Below, piece after piece: positions 10,231 through 21,346 of a stretch of DNA of 64,000 bases (positions are counted from its first letter, which is position 1; each line of letters opens with the position of its first letter). The notes beneath the pieces were generated by a model. It was given only the letters and a program-made list of their open reading frames with translations. It was not told where the DNA came from and did no database searches. Source of the stretch: Prorocentrum cordatum (taxonomy: Eukaryota; Sar; Dinophyceae; Prorocentrales; Prorocentraceae); NCBI GenBank assembly GCA_963575745.1, contig CAUYUJ010000390.1:12501-76500 (forward strand). The letters run 5' to 3'. A program made the translations under genes and the position numbers.

Positions 10231-10508
10231 GCCTCCCAGAACCGCCAATGGCCATTCTGCTCGTCCTCCTCCTCCTCCTCCTCCTCCTCCTCATTCTCCG
10301 CCTGTTTCGCCCTGGTTCCACTTCCCGTCCCTCTCCCCCTCCCCCTCCGATTCCTCATCCTCCGTCCTCCCCGTCTTGGGGTATGACGATATCCACAGCC
10401 TGCTGTACCACTGCATGCTCCTCCACAACTCGCCTGGGCATCATTTCTGGTTGGCCTGGTGGATGTTTTTTTTGTTCTGAACCCCACGCGGATTTGTCGG
10501 ATTGTCGC

Positions 10509-10578
10509 TGGATCCCCCTCCCTGGCGCGCGGAGCGCGCCAAGGGCGGCGCCAAAGGCGCCGTCAAGGGAGGCCCAAC
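10509..10578. repeat. GC hairpin module, copy 1 (second copy 22285-22357)
   Basis: CTCCCTGGCGCGCGGAGCGC is followed by GGCGGCGCC repeats and closes with a GGCGCC...GGGAGG arm. The ends pair as CCCTCCCTG against the complementary GGGAGG-containing arm, giving a nested stem. The same arrangement recurs at 22285-22357. Confidence 0.75.
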
Positions 10579-13516
10579 GACAATGCAAGACATCCGTTCG
10601 GAGCTCCGAGAGAGTCAGTTTATACAGATGTTTGGTGTCTCAGAGGCAGAAGGGACAGGATTTGAGCATTGTTTTACCGATCCCCATCCCAGATGACATG
10701 GCCGTTGCCCGTTTGGCTCGCCTACCTCCCCCTGGATGGGGATAGATGCTTCCCCCTTCGAGGTTCGCGGGGCCTGTCCCCATCTTGGGGGGGTGGTCTG
10801 GCGGGGTTGAAATACCGATAGGGATCGAACAACCCATACTGAGGGGTGGAGACTTGGAAATGGGTACCAACATCAACATCGGTACAGTGGGTCGCCTCCA
10901 CCAAGGGAAACCAATCCTAGACTTTCGTGATGGCGGTAATCATTCCGTCACCAAAGAAACCAGATTTGTGCCACTATCATCGAGATCGGTATCATCTTCA
11001 CTCGGTGGAGGCAAACGCCGATATCGGTGTTGAAGCCAAGGGCCAGGAAGTGGCAAGTCAACGTGTTGATTATTCCTTGTTTTGTGTCCGAACGTCCCGT
11101 GTCTTCTTCGACAATAGATCGCTGCCGGGTTCTCCACAACGGCGTGTTACTGGTATTTTTTTGTCGTTCCCCGGATGGCCCTCCTCTAAGGGTTAGGAGG
11201 AAACTAATGGAAGTGTTTCGTGGGAACGGTCAAAAGCTATTAAGCTCAACGGGCCATTTGCCCAAATTGGCCAGGATTCAACCTATACTTAAGCTGGATG
11301 AAGCAGGATCGAAATGAAATCAATGGATTTCTGCTGGCTTCCGAACACGGAAATACCAAAACGCCGATGCCGAATCTACCCTCCCGGGAAATGCATCCTA
11401 AAGCAAAAGATCCACAGAGAGTGGGGCGTCGTAAAGAGCGAGATGCGACAACCGCCACGGAGAGAGGTGCTTGCATCGTCCTTCCGTCAGCTGGGTCACC
11501 GAACTTTGCGCATCGCGCCCGGCGACCCCTGAGACCCAAACGCTGCAATTGCTTCACACCCGGCATTTTCGCCCCGCGTTTCGGGCCTCGGGACCATCAC
11601 AAATCGGCCTGGTTGGAAACATGCAACACAAAGATGGGGTCCAAGGCTTCGAATTTGTTCGCAACGTTGGATATCAGGGAACCGCGACGCGCGATCAGCT
11701 TCGCAACCTCGCTCTGCCCACCTGGAGAGGGGCACGCGCCGTGGCCCAGACGGCGGCGCAGAACGAAACGCGGTTCGCCTCGTGGTTCTTCGGGCTTCCC
11801 GAGGCACTCGAGAACCGTCGGCCACCGCTTGCCCCTCTATGGGGCTTATTAAATCCGCCAGAAGCACCAAGACCGCCGCAAAACAGCCACCCGAGAACCG
11901 TCAGCCACTCGACACACTTACCTTCTGCATTGACGGACGTTCGGGCGCCGCTTGCCTCTCTATGGAGTTTATCGATCCGCCAGAAGCACCAAGACCGCCG
12001 CAAAAGAGCCACAGGTGACCACCCACGGAGCCTCGTCAGGAGGATGCCCCCCAGGAGGCCAGATCACACCCAAACCCAAAATAAAAAATTGCTGATGGCC
12101 GCCTCGCTGGCTTCCGATGTGCCTCCGAGACTCAAGATGAGTCCCGTATGTTCAAAGCTGGCTCACAGAGGAGCCGAGAAGGCCTTCAATGAGGGCCACG
12201 TTCCAGGAGCGTTCCAAACGATGCACATATCTATTTTCAAACGACGATGCGTCGGACCCCAACGGGGCAACATCATCGTGGGCGGCATGTTTGTTTCATC
12301 GAAAGCCTCCAGGATGGTTCCTAGACGGTTCCCGAAAAGAGGCCGCCAGTAGAGGAACCAACAACGGCATACACACGTTAGCCACCGCGGGCCCCGTTCG
12401 GTGTGGTTCTAGCAATGCGTTGTGCCATTTACGCGGGACGATTTTTGAGGTGCGACTAACGTTGGCATACTTGCGCGTCGTGACCACCTCCCATGCTCGC
12501 GCAAACCTCCCTTCCACCCGCCCGCAGTCTGGTTTGCAGAACCCATGCGGCGGCGATTGCAATGACAGCTTGGCGCTGGCTGGTGAATCGATGCGTCCGC
12601 GCTGGCGCGCGCATGCTCGCGCTCACAGCGGCCAGCTAGTCTTGCGCGACCGACGCCGCCGCGGTGGCGCTGACCGATCTGAACTCCAAGCGCGTCCCGC
12701 AAGCCGCGCTGGCGCGCGGGCACGTCCGTGCGAGTCGGTGATTTGGGCGGGCGCGGTATTATGGCGAAGTCGACAACGGTAGACACGATGCTGATAGTAA
12801 CGATGTTGGTGATGATGATAGCACTGACGACGACGACAAAGGCAAGACGGTGCCGATGCTGATCACGCCGATGACGATGATGGTGTCTTCGCGCTGGTGC
12901 TGACAATTGGAACGCATATTTCGACATGCGCGCGCGGCCGACGTACGCGAATGGCCCGCCTGGCTACATTTGAAAAATGGTTCGTGCCCCCCCAAAACGC
13001 GAGCGCAGGGGCGTTCGAATGAGTTCGACACGCGCGCGGGGGATGCCCGTCTGGTCGAAGGTGGTGCAAGTGTTGAAATCATTTGGTTTTTAATTTTAAA
13101 TTCGCAACAGCGCGCATAACGTGTTCCGAAACCTGATGTTGCAATACTATGTGTTTTCTATACGTTATCTGGCCACTCGATTTTGAAATCCTCACGCAAC
13201 CAAGCTCGTTTGGAAAATTTGAGAGGTGCGCGCGACGACGCGACAATGCGCACGTCGTCCCAATTTTCTGTCAAAGACCCTTGAAACCTGTTCATGTTTG
13301 ATAAACGAATGCTCGCGCACAACATTTGGTTGCAAAGGATGGCGCGGGGTGTCGATACCGGTTTGGCTGGGATCATACCAGTTCATATCTAAGGATGAGC
13401 GCTGGGGCTGAACTGTATGCGAACTTGCAATACGAAGCGGCGGTCGGGTAATCCTGGGGGTGAGTCGGTGGCGTGGCCCTCTTTTGTTCGAAGAGCGAAT
13501 CTGCGTCGTGCAGTCT

Positions 13517-13710
13517 AGGCGGCGACGGGGGTGCGACGGAGGGCACGCCGCCGCTGCACGCTGCACGCGGGCCCAGACGACGGCCGGCGACTGAGGCGGC
13601 GACGGCACGCACGTCGCCGCCAGAGCCGCACGCAGGCCCAGACCACGGGCGGCGACGGGGTGGCGACGGCGGACACGTGGCCGCCAGACCGGCAGCCAGG
13701 CCCAGCTCGT
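13517..13710 (+). repeat. three tandem units of 61-66 bp
   Basis: GCGGGCCCAGACGACGG near 13567 recurs as GCAGGCCCAGACCACGG near 13633 and CCAGGCCCAG near 13694, each preceded by a GGCGGCGAC-rich segment. It is a degenerate tandem repeat and no protein is recognised. Confidence 0.7.
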
Positions 13711-13823
13711 TGGAACTTCAATTCGAGCCCCTGAGTGTGCCAGCGCTGGCTAAAGAAGAAGAGCAAGGTTCGGAGGTCCGCGTGCGCGCGCATATAAAAA
13801 GACGCGAAGATCGGGACAACATC

Positions 13824-13954
13824 GGATCGGGATAACTCGAAATCTCTGAGAATCGGCGGGTCTGGAGCATGTATGGGGCGCCGCGGCCGCTCCAGAGCGT
13901 TCCGGAACGCTCTGAGAGCGCTCCGGAACGCTCTGGAGCGATTTATCCCGATCC
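13824..13954. mobile_element. 131-bp foldback element with nested palindrome
   Basis: Perfect 12-bp terminal inverted repeats, GGATCGGGATAA (13824-13835) and TTATCCCGATCC (13943-13954), enclose a 51-bp near-perfect palindrome at 13889-13939 built on GCTCCAGAGCGTTCCGGAAC, with a single mismatched pair outside the centre. No coding capacity, so it is a MITE or foldback type. A diverged relative with the same layout lies at 24370-24517. Confidence 0.7.
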
Positions 13955-14369
13955 TAGCCCTGTTTTACTGTCCCCCTCCAGGGGGATTTTCGACGAAAAA
14001 TGAACAGTACTCCAAACATACACCATAAAGGTAAAACATATGCAAAAAGTAGTCTCCAGACTATTTGTTGGGCTATGTTTGGATTCTTTTTGGGGCATTT
14101 TTGATTTTTCGTCGAAAATATCAGACCAGCGCTGGGCCCCCGTCGAGCGCGCGGAGCGCGACCCCCGGCGCCGCGAAGGGGGGGGCGCGGGGCCGCCCCC
14201 CCCCCCTCTTCCGGAGGGGCCCCGCCCCCCCCCCCCCCCCCGCCCGCTCGCCCCCCGCATCCCCCCGCCCGCCCGCTCCCCCTCTCGGGAGGGGCCGAAC
14301 CCATGCGGAGGGAAGCCGTCCGGAGCGCTCGGTCCCCGTCTGGGCTTACTTCGTCTGTGGGCGTAGCCA

Positions 14370-14640
14370 CGCAGCCGCCCCTGGTGAGCGCTTTCTTGTT
14401 CGGCGTTTCGGCACTGAGCGGAAATGAGGGGGAGGGGGGGGTCTGGCTCCAGACCTCTGCTTCATGCGAATGTCTGCAGCAGCGCGTCCGATGGGGGAGA
14501 CTCCACCTGCTCGAAAGAGACGCCGAAAACAGCCGAGATCTGCTCCACAAGGGGGGGGAGGGGGGGTGCGAGGGCCCGCGCTGATCGGCAAAACAGTAAA
14601 TGATAGATCCGGAGTGCTCGGTCCCCGTCCGGATTTGAAT
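14370..14640 (+). repeat. dispersed repeat family C, copy 1 (second copy 29940-30150)
   Basis: Direct-orientation match of about 210-270 bp. Shared blocks include GGCGTTTCG, GGGTCTGGCTCCAGACC, a CAACAGTGCGTCC or CAGCAGCGCGTCC core, AAAACAGCCGAGATC and GATCGGCAAAACA. The apparent protein frames in both copies share the same frame-shifting pattern, so it is non-coding. Confidence 0.8.
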
Positions 14641-14934
14641 CCCTGAGATCCTGGCGTTGAGTGTTTGCTTCGAGCGGGGCGTGTTCGCCCTGTTTCGGGC
14701 ACGGGGGCCCTCGCAGATCGATCCGGCTCGAGAAATGACGCAGAAAGATGAGGTCCAGGGCTCCGGGCGTGCTACGTCGGATATCAGGGACTGCTGATAG
14801 GATGCTAAATCCGTGCGGAGTAAATCCATGTGGAGAGCTCGGTCTCCGTCTGGGCTTGCACTGTCTGGACTTGGCCTCTCGTCTCGGGGATCTTCTGACC
14901 CGGGTCAATCCAGACTCGGGCCAGTCAGGCCTTG

Positions 14935-15080
14935 CAGGATCCTGCAAGATCCTGCACGATCCAGCAAGATCCTGCACCCAATCCTGGGTCAATGCGACCC
15001 TGGCCCTGCAGGATCCCGCAAGATCCGGCGCTCTGAACACCCCCCGTTCACATATTGACCCCCGTCTCCCCAGACATGCG
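14935..15080 (+). repeat. reiterated GATCCTGCA segment, copy 1 (second copy 25350-25500)
   Basis: Alternating AGGATCCTGCA and AGATCCTGCA units with 10-11-bp spacing, followed by GGGTC(A/G)ATGCGACCCTG and CGGCGCTCTG or GGGCGCTCTG, then a GACCCCCGTCTC tail. The second copy preserves the same order. Confidence 0.75.
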
Positions 15081-15200
15081 AAGTCCTGAATTTGTTCTCA
15101 CACCCAGTTCCCCGAAGTCCCGACCCTTTCCCCAGGATCCCTGTCCCTCCCGAGTCGTTTTCTGACAGCCCTGGGGCCCGACGATGGCCCCCGAAGGCAG
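15060..15200 (+). repeat. dispersed repeat family D (copies also about 28250-28400, 31300-31440, 38420-38515)
   Basis: The recurring phrase order is GAAGTCCCGACCCTTTCCCC, then a short spacer, TGAGTCGTTTT or a variant, GACGGCCCTGGGGCCCG, then GGCCCCC(A/G)(A/G)AGGCAG. Inverse-strand relatives occur at about 27370-27455, 28870-28950 and 38000-38080. The copies are diverged, short and dispersed in both orientations. Confidence 0.65.
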
Positions 15201-15435
15201 AACATGGCGAAAAACCTTCGTCGCCCTTCTTCCACTGCGCGACGGGGTCTGGGTTCGCATTGGCCCCCGCCCCTTGAGACCCGATCGTCCCGCGGCGGCG
15301 CCTCGGCCGGCACCGACACCCGCACCCGGAGGAAGGCGCTGATGCCGTCCCCAGCCTGGCGGCGCGCCGGCGGCCCGCGGAGGCGAGGCCGCCCGCCCTG
15401 CAGGGGCCGCAAGCGGCCACGGCCACGTCGAGGAC

Positions 15436-15599
15436 AGGAGGAGGAGGAGGAGGAGGAGAGAGGAGGAGGAGGAGGAGGAGGAGGAGGAGAGGCGGAGGAG
15501 GAGGAGGAGGCGGAGGAGGAGGAGGAGGAGGAGGAGGAGGAGGAGGAGGAGGAGGCGGAGGAGGAGGAGGAGGAGGAGGAGGAGGAGGAGGAGGAGGAC
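15436..15599. repeat. (GAG)n triplet array
   Basis: About 160 bp of GAG/GGC triplets. Both strands are open in several frames only because of the repeat. Confidence 0.95.
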
Positions 15600-15689
15600 G
15601 ACGCCAGAGTCCCCAGGGAAGACCCAGGGGCCACACCGCCCGACGGCCCAGGCCCAGAGGCCTGCCCGTCGGGCGCCGCCGCCGACCCC

Positions 15690-16052
15690 TCACCCGAAGC
15701 CGAACCGACAGCCGCCACCAGGCCAGGCTCGGCACTGGCGGGGGTCGACGTCCCAGACCCCCCACCGACGGGCGGTTTCCTCAAGCAGCCTGTCGGCCGC
15801 CTCCAGCGCCGCACGAGCACCCTCGGACACAACCAACTCCGAATCACTGGGTCCCCGACCAAACACACGATTCGCTTTCCAAAAGTCGAACGGCGATGGG
15901 CGGCAGCGGGCGGCGGCAGCGGTCAGCGAGCGGAGACCAGCCTCGGTCCCAGTGAACGTGCCGCACTCACGACATCTCCACTCGCCCCTGGTCCTGCTGT
16001 GCCAGAGGTGGTGACCTGCAGGTCCCACGATCGAAACAACAGGCGCAGGCAA
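15690..16052 (-). pseudogene. LINE ORF2 C-terminal zinc-type domain
   Basis: The frame reads HHLWHSRTRGEWRCRECG followed, after about 14 residues, by a LRSLTAAAARC segment. The H-x-x-x-H, C-x-x-C and C spacing is the usual last domain of dinoflagellate RNase H-containing LINE proteins and probably a nucleic-acid-binding zinc module. The residues downstream (DFWKANRVF, RAALEAADRLLEE) are also protein-like, which suggests that the original stop lies near 15690. Confidence 0.6.
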
Positions 16053-16058
16053 CTCGGG

Positions 16059-16850
16059 CTAGGGGTCTCTCGCTCTGGCCCCCTCAGACTCCGACGAACA
16101 AAGCCCCAGCTCAATGAGACGCCCCCCAGCCAGGGCCAGATACTTAGAGAACTCCTGGGATTCCTTCAAGGCAAACCTATACAAGTCAGCTGTCCCGCGT
16201 CCGACCGCATCAGCCCAAGCCCCCAGTTTCGCAAAACAATCGGCCCAGGCATTCCCGAGGACATAGGGGGCCCTGCTCGGGCCCGAGACACGCAGCATCC
16301 TCGAGGCCCTTGTGGGCAGGGCACCAGTGCGCAGCAGGGCGCCCCCGTCCCCCCGTGGCTTCGACCACAGCATGGATCTGCTTCCAAACAGCTGCGCGCT
16401 TGCCTGCTGAGCTAGCGGCGACCGAACTCCATCCGAACGCTTCGCGAGCCAGGCCGAGGAGGTCCGCGGCAACATTATCCACAAACGGCAAATTTTGCAA
16501 GGCACGCAGCATCGCCACTCTTTCAGCTTCGCCAACTGTCTGGCTTGGCCCCGCGAGCCGCCCATAACAGGCACCCAGCGAGAGCCCCGCGCCAGACATC
16601 TGGACAACAAAGAGCATCCGCAACTCCGAGTTTCCGGCTGGTTGGACCACCTCCCCGCGTCGTCCGTGAACGCAACGTTGCCTCGCTGGCCTGGGGGGGG
16701 GGGGCGGTCCAGTCGCCCCGCCAGAGACGCGGCGGGTCTCGGGGCGGCGGCGCGCGGGGGCCTGGAAGACGCGGCATGCCCACCGAGAGCTCGAAACTAT
16801 GTGGATCTGAAGCCCCGCGACGCCCGCTCGGGCCCCGGGCCAAACAACCA
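16059..16850 (-). pseudogene. LINE RNase H domain
   Basis: In two frames the minus strand shows HWCPAHKGLEDA, the late RNase H His motif that normally reads W-x-P-S-H-x-x-x-x-N/D-A, and VLGNAWADCFAKLGAWA, the last acidic helix with the catalytic-type aspartate. Between them lies a frameshift. The domain would degrade the RNA strand of the RNA/DNA hybrid during retrotransposition. Confidence 0.65.
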
Positions 16851-16869
16851 GCACGAGTTTAAACCTGAG

Positions 16870-17520
16870 CCTCAGAGATCGGCACTTCCCCCCCCTTCAA
16901 GAAGCGTCTCTCGCAGCGCAGGACACTCAAGGAGGAGGTGGCCGATGGGCTCACATGGGGCACCGCGCCCCCTACACTTTGGGTTGGGCACGTACCCTGC
17001 CGCGTGCAATCGGTCTTTCAGCAGCCAGGAAGTGGCCCACAGGGATCTGACTATCCCAACTGACTTCGCAGTCCTGAGCGCGGCCCCATTTGGGCCCAAC
17101 CAATGCTCGGATCCCGCGGGGCCACAACCCGCAACCGCCAGGGACATCAGGAAAGTGGGCCTGGATCCTGCGTATCTGCCACCTCTGAATGCCTGCGCGC
17201 AGCAGCTGCATCATATGATGAGGGTCGATCTGCAATGACGAGAAAAGCTCCCCCAGGTCAGAGCAAACCAAAATCGACGACTCCATCGACCAAGCGACCC
17301 TGCTCAGAGACAGGCGAACGACCGCCATGGGCCCCGACGCATGCCGCCAGGTGAACGTCTCTGCTCGCTTGTCCGCTAGCACCCTCCAAGCCCTCTCGAG
17401 CACTCCGAGCGAAAACGTCTGCATCCACGCAACATGGGCATCATGCTTAAAAGGGCCCAATCGTAGCCTCAAACATCGGATCGCACCAATGGTCGGGCTG
17501 CGTAGCCAGGTAGACCGTGA

Positions 17521-17558
<38 letters not shown>

Positions 17559-17800
17559 ACCCTTGGCACCCACGGGGCCCCCGCAGCAATTCGGAGCCTA
17601 CGGGGCCCGGTGTCCGCGGTGCCCGACACTGCGCAGCAATGGCTAGTCCCAGGGAGCAAACCAGTCCTCCAGAGCCTCGAAACCTTGTTCCCCGCCGCCT
17701 TACGCAATGGATACGTCCTACGCATTCGGATCCTGAGCTTGGCAAGTCGAGCTCTGGTGATCGGTCTCGTCCGATCTCGCCCCGACAGCTCATGTCCTAG
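16870..17800 (-). pseudogene. LINE post-RT region with H-x-x-x-C motif
   Basis: The segment MQTFSLGVLERAWRVLAD (about 17430-17370) and later LLKDRLHAAGYVPNPKCRGR followed by GHLLLECPALRETLL (about 17010-16900) correspond to the domain between RT and RNase H of dinoflagellate LINEs, where a Cys/His pair closes a zinc-type motif before the conserved E-C-P. Frames differ on either side of a 35-nt C run (17523-17557). Confidence 0.6.
17523..17557 (+). repeat. homopolymer of 35 C within LINE coding sequence
   Basis: An uninterrupted poly-C run on the plus strand, poly-G in the LINE sense strand. It reads as poly-Gly in all LINE-sense frames and interrupts the region downstream of RT. Confidence 0.95.
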
Positions 17801-17828
17801 GTTGCGCATGCTGCGTGTCTCCTCGTGT

Positions 17829-18950
17829 CTAGCTGCCCCCGCCCAACGGCGCGAGGCCGCGCGGCTGCCGGCAACATGTCCTGACTTGCCCGACGCTGAG
17901 TCCTGCAGCACAATACCTATCTGCATCACATCTGCCTTGACATCGGCCAGGGCATTCCACGGGTTCTCCCCCCCCCCCCCCCCCCGCGCCGTCCAACCGC
18001 TCCCCCACCCGCTGCGTCGCAAGGTCGTCTGCCAATGCTCTTGGCACGACCCCGCGCGGCCTAACCCTGCGCGCAGCACGCAGCGTGAGGAAGGCGAGGA
18101 GAGAGGCATAATGGGCACAGCCTGCGAGGAGCCCTTGCCACGAAACAAAGGGCTTGGAGTGCGAGGCAAAAACCTTCAGCACTCGTGGCTGTCGGTGGTA
18201 CTCAAGCACCATCCAAACTAGCTGTAGCGGAAATCCATGATGTCGGGCTTCGTTGCGCACCTTGCGAGGGCTGATAGATTCGTGGCGCGTCCAAGCGCCG
18301 ACGGCCGCCGGGGCCGTATGCCGCCCAAGCAGCGCCGCCGTCTCCGCATACAGATTGCGTTCAATTCCAGCGGCTGTCGAGCTCCGCCCTGCGCCACCTG
18401 CGCCCCAGACTTCGCTCATCTCCGTGCTGGCGACCCACTGCTTTGATGTGATGCTGCGCTCTCGCGCCCAAAGACTGACCAGCGAATTAACTGGTGCAAC
18501 CAATCGAGACCCTCCTCCTTCTTCGGGCAGCCTTACCAACGTAGTGGCCAGCGCCCCTAAGACTCGCATCTGCTTAAAAAGCATCGACGAGACGATGGGC
18601 TCAACATCTGAGGCATGCCATAGAGCCCGCGGCGATATATTCATCTGCCCGACCGCCGTGGTCTCTTTAAACTTGAGGCGCGCCGGACGCAGGAACTCCA
18701 CCGACATCTCGGATAGCTGGCCCCGCGCGTGGAAATCCGAGGGCCCGTGGAATTGCGCGAGCCCATGCTCGGCCCAAATACCTTTCCACTTGCGCAACTC
18801 TGTCGACCCACTGGCGCGGGCCCCCCATCGCGGTTTGGCCCGGCACCTCCTGCAGCATACGCGGGCGAGTAAAACTGCGAGCCATGCGAGCACCCTTCTC
18901 CAGACTGGCGAGCCCAAGTCTTCCGAGCACTGGATTGTTCACGTTCGAAT
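17829..18950 (-). pseudogene. LINE reverse transcriptase domain
   Basis: The frame includes WARERSITSKQW, YAETAALLGRHTAPAAVG, HHGFPLQLVWMVLEYHRQPR, then LLAGCAHYASLLAFLTLRAA, which resembles the motif B region G-x-x-A-G-C-A, and GVVPRALADDLATQRVG, where ADD is the catalytic motif C of RT. A fingers-type continuation then shifts frame (NLGHELSGRDRTRP, KAAGNKVSRLWRTGLLPG), which is the conserved thumb-like segment of dinoflagellate LINEs. Both catalytic aspartates of ADD remain, but a frameshift follows within about 40 residues and a 16-nt C run lies at the junction. Confidence 0.7.
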
Positions 18951-19589
18951 TGGAGCGCTTGGCCTTCTCCGCCACTTCAAGAATACCTTCCGTGCACTCA
19001 TCCGCTTTGCTATCCAACTAGACCTCGATCCCTCGCTCGAGGAACATCTGGAGATCGGCCGGAAGCAACGGCATCAATGGTGACCGACGTACCGTGCAAT
19101 AAAGACGCAGAAGATCACCCGCGATCTTCACCGACTGCGCAGTTTGGGCCGGCGCAACTCCACGCGCAACATTCGCCGCCATGGACTTCTGAGCCCTGTC
19201 ACGAAACAGCTGCCGTGTATGACGTCCATGCTGCAACCGCCTAGCCGCTACCTGCAACGCCGCCGTCTCCTTGCTCTGATACGCGCATCGCCGCGGCGGC
19301 TTCCAGTCCAGCTTGGACAAGGAAAATTCGACAGGCCGCCCTCGCCCAGCATGCGACGCGCGCTCATGCGGCGCATGGTACCACCTGTCCGACAACTCAC
19401 ACTCGATGCCATGAATCACCTGTTCCCAAACCCTCCGGGACCCGGCTTGGCCCTGCGCCGCTTCCACGCAACGGAGGGCCACCTGCCACTCAACGCACCA
19501 ATGAAAGTGCGCGCGTCCCATTGGAGCCCTGGGCCGCCAGATGCGGGGCTCGCAAGGGGCCCGCACCCAAGCTTCGACGTCTTGCACCA

Positions 19590-20260
19590 AGACAAGAAAG
19601 TTGACAGGATGATGAGGGTAAGTGGCCGCATCCTGGGCAACGTGCGGCTGCGAAATCCGCGTGACCAGGCTGCTACATATTATCCAGTGGTCGATGGTCG
19701 CGCCAGCACCCTGCGCGCAAGTGATGTTCAATGGCACCAGGTGCAGCCCCTGGAAGCCCTTCGACCACCCTAACATGAATACTGATCAGCCCATATTGAC
19801 ACCACCCAGACAAAGCCAGTCCAAGCGCAAGGAGTCGAGCACTGAGAGAATGCTGCAGATGTGCTTGGACGTAGGCACTATCCCCGCCCAGTCCCACGGA
19901 GTCATGGAAGTACGCCGTGACAGTGAGTAGGCCATTCTTGAGACCGTAGTGTGCATGTGCAGCACCCAACCTGCCTGGCACCGCCGCTGCATCGAAAAAG
20001 GGAGCAGCCGTGACCGATATATGCGACATCGCAATCGCACGCGCACCTCCCGACGCGCCACCAGCCTCCGTAGGAATAGCCTCCTGCCAGACGCCATGGT
20101 AGCCCAAATCCTTAACTTGCTTCTGTAGTGTAGCAAGTCTTGGCCCAACCGCATGATGCCCCTGGACCGCGATGATACTGCTCGGCGGACCAGCAGCCGA
20201 ATGCTCGACGAGTGGGGCGCCACAGGAAACGTTGACCGTCGTGATCACGCCCTTGATGCC
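19590..20260 (-). pseudogene. LINE APE-like endonuclease domain
   Basis: The first block reads ITTVNVSCGAPLVEH with the conserved Asn, then SIIAVQGHHAVGPRLATLQ where APE endonucleases have a catalytic Glu (Q-E-H). Here the codon is GGG (Gly). Later blocks in shifted frames read ATIDHWIICSSLV and TYPHHPVNFLVLV, the D-x-x-x-x-S-x-x-L and final H-x-P-V endonuclease motifs. The enzyme would nick target DNA to prime reverse transcription. Loss of the Glu and frameshifts near 19700 make it inactive. Confidence 0.65.
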
Positions 20261-20486
20261 GACCCCCTCATCACCATCGCGCAGACTGCGTGCGCGTCCT
20301 AACGTCGGTTTTCCCTGAGCTGCATCGAGCGCCAGTGGAGTGGAGAATGCCGCGGGCACTGCCGCCAGCGGCGTCGAGGAAGTTGCCGACGCCATAGCCG
20401 CCGACCCATGAGATACTCCCATAGAACACGTCATCATACCGATGACAAACAACACCCGAGCCAATACTTTGCCCAAGCGTACGCAT

Positions 20487-21346
20487 TCAATGCGGCGACC
20501 ATGGTTTGACTGCATACACCTTCTTGGCCATGGAGCGCAGGTCCGCCCCATCCTTCGGCAACTCCCCGACGAAATCGAGCTCCTCCAGGCTGGCACGCAG
20601 CACTCCGACATCACTGTTGTCGAAATAGGGGGAGGTCGGTTCATCAACAATCTCCACATCCTCCACGCGAGGCCGCTTGGGCGCTGGCGCCGCGTCTTGC
20701 GAAGCATCGTCGCGTGCCCGAGGTGGTAGACGCAGCTGCTCCACCGACGGGTTCGCCTTGACGTTGGCGACGAGCTCCCCCGAGACCCCGGCCGCCTGGA
20801 GAATCCTGTCCAACACGTCCAGGTTGAAGTGGCCCCCTGAGTCGCGCTCGGAATCAGGATCCGGAGGCTTAGCAACCCCGCTGCCAAGAGCCCGCAACTG
20901 GCCCTCGAGATCGGCAGTGGCGCAGCGCTGTGCCTCAACTTTCGTGCAGCTTGACCTCCTCCTGCAGCTTTTCGAGTTCCACCTTATTGGCCATACTTGC
21001 CTTGGTGAGCTTCTCCAGCTTGGTACCTTTTATCTGCAGCTTCGTGGGGAGCTGCCTGATCTGGATGCTGACTGGTTGTTTGGATCGTCGCAGCGCCACG
21101 CGCTCTGCCTTCGCCTTAGCATGCTGCTCAGCGATGGCCTCCATCCCGACGGCCCCGGGACACGCAGCGTGCATCCTTTCCATACGCCTCGATATGTGCC
21201 AGCAGCGCCTTGTCATCGTCGTCCACTGGCTTCGTGGTTCCCAGCTCCAACTCAGGCTGCGCTCCCGCTGCCGAAGTGCGGGCATGCTGCCGTCGAAACT
21301 CGGCCACCTCCGCCTCCAGCTCTGCGAGATACTTGGACTGGGACAT
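20487..21346 (-). pseudogene. LINE ORF1, coiled-coil RNA-binding-type protein
   Basis: ATG at 21346 starts MSQSKYLAELEAEVAEFRRQ, a leucine-heptad helix, chosen because it opens the protein-like reading. After a frame change near 21190 the frame continues EAIAEQHAKAKAERVAL and then KLEKLTKASMANKVELEKL, another basic coiled coil. A further change near 20930 leads to MRALGSGVAKPPDPDSE, an acidic proline-containing region (SVEQLRLPP, VEDVEIVDEPTSPYFDN) and DGADLRSMAKKVYAVKPW. ORF1 proteins of LINEs bind element RNA. Three frames over 860 bp mean the copy is broken. Confidence 0.55.

Larger units (their letters stand above)
9766..13823. other. repeat mosaic without recognised genes
   Basis: Contains a diverged partial relative of the duplicated module (about 9900-10230), a CTC tract (10260-10291), one copy of a GC hairpin module (10509-10578), a degenerate GAT-type triplet region (12785-12895) and a 61-66-bp tandem repeat (about 13517-13710). 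No coherent protein frame was found. Confidence 0.5.
13955..15435. other. repeat mosaic; no gene
   Basis: Contains C-rich runs (14193-14245), family C (14370-14640), a segment with reiterated GATCCTGCAAGATC motifs (14935-15020) shared with 25350-25500, and family D (15060-15200). The plus-strand phrase AGCTCGGTCTCCGTCTGGGC recurs with variations at about 14317, 14610 and 14837. Confidence 0.55.
15690..21346 (-). mobile_element. full-length but inactive APE-type LINE retrotransposon
   Basis: On the minus strand a coiled-coil ORF1 (21346 to about 20490) is followed by ORF2 pieces: APE-like endonuclease (about 20260-19590), linker (19590-18950), RT (about 18950-17830), Cys/His region (about 17150-16870), RNase H (about 16850-16060) and a terminal zinc-type motif (about 16040-15690). 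This is the complete order of the dinoflagellate RNase H-bearing LINE group. Frame changes at nearly every block and the loss of an endonuclease residue show it is dead. No poly-A tail or target-site duplication could be identified at the ends. Confidence 0.8.
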
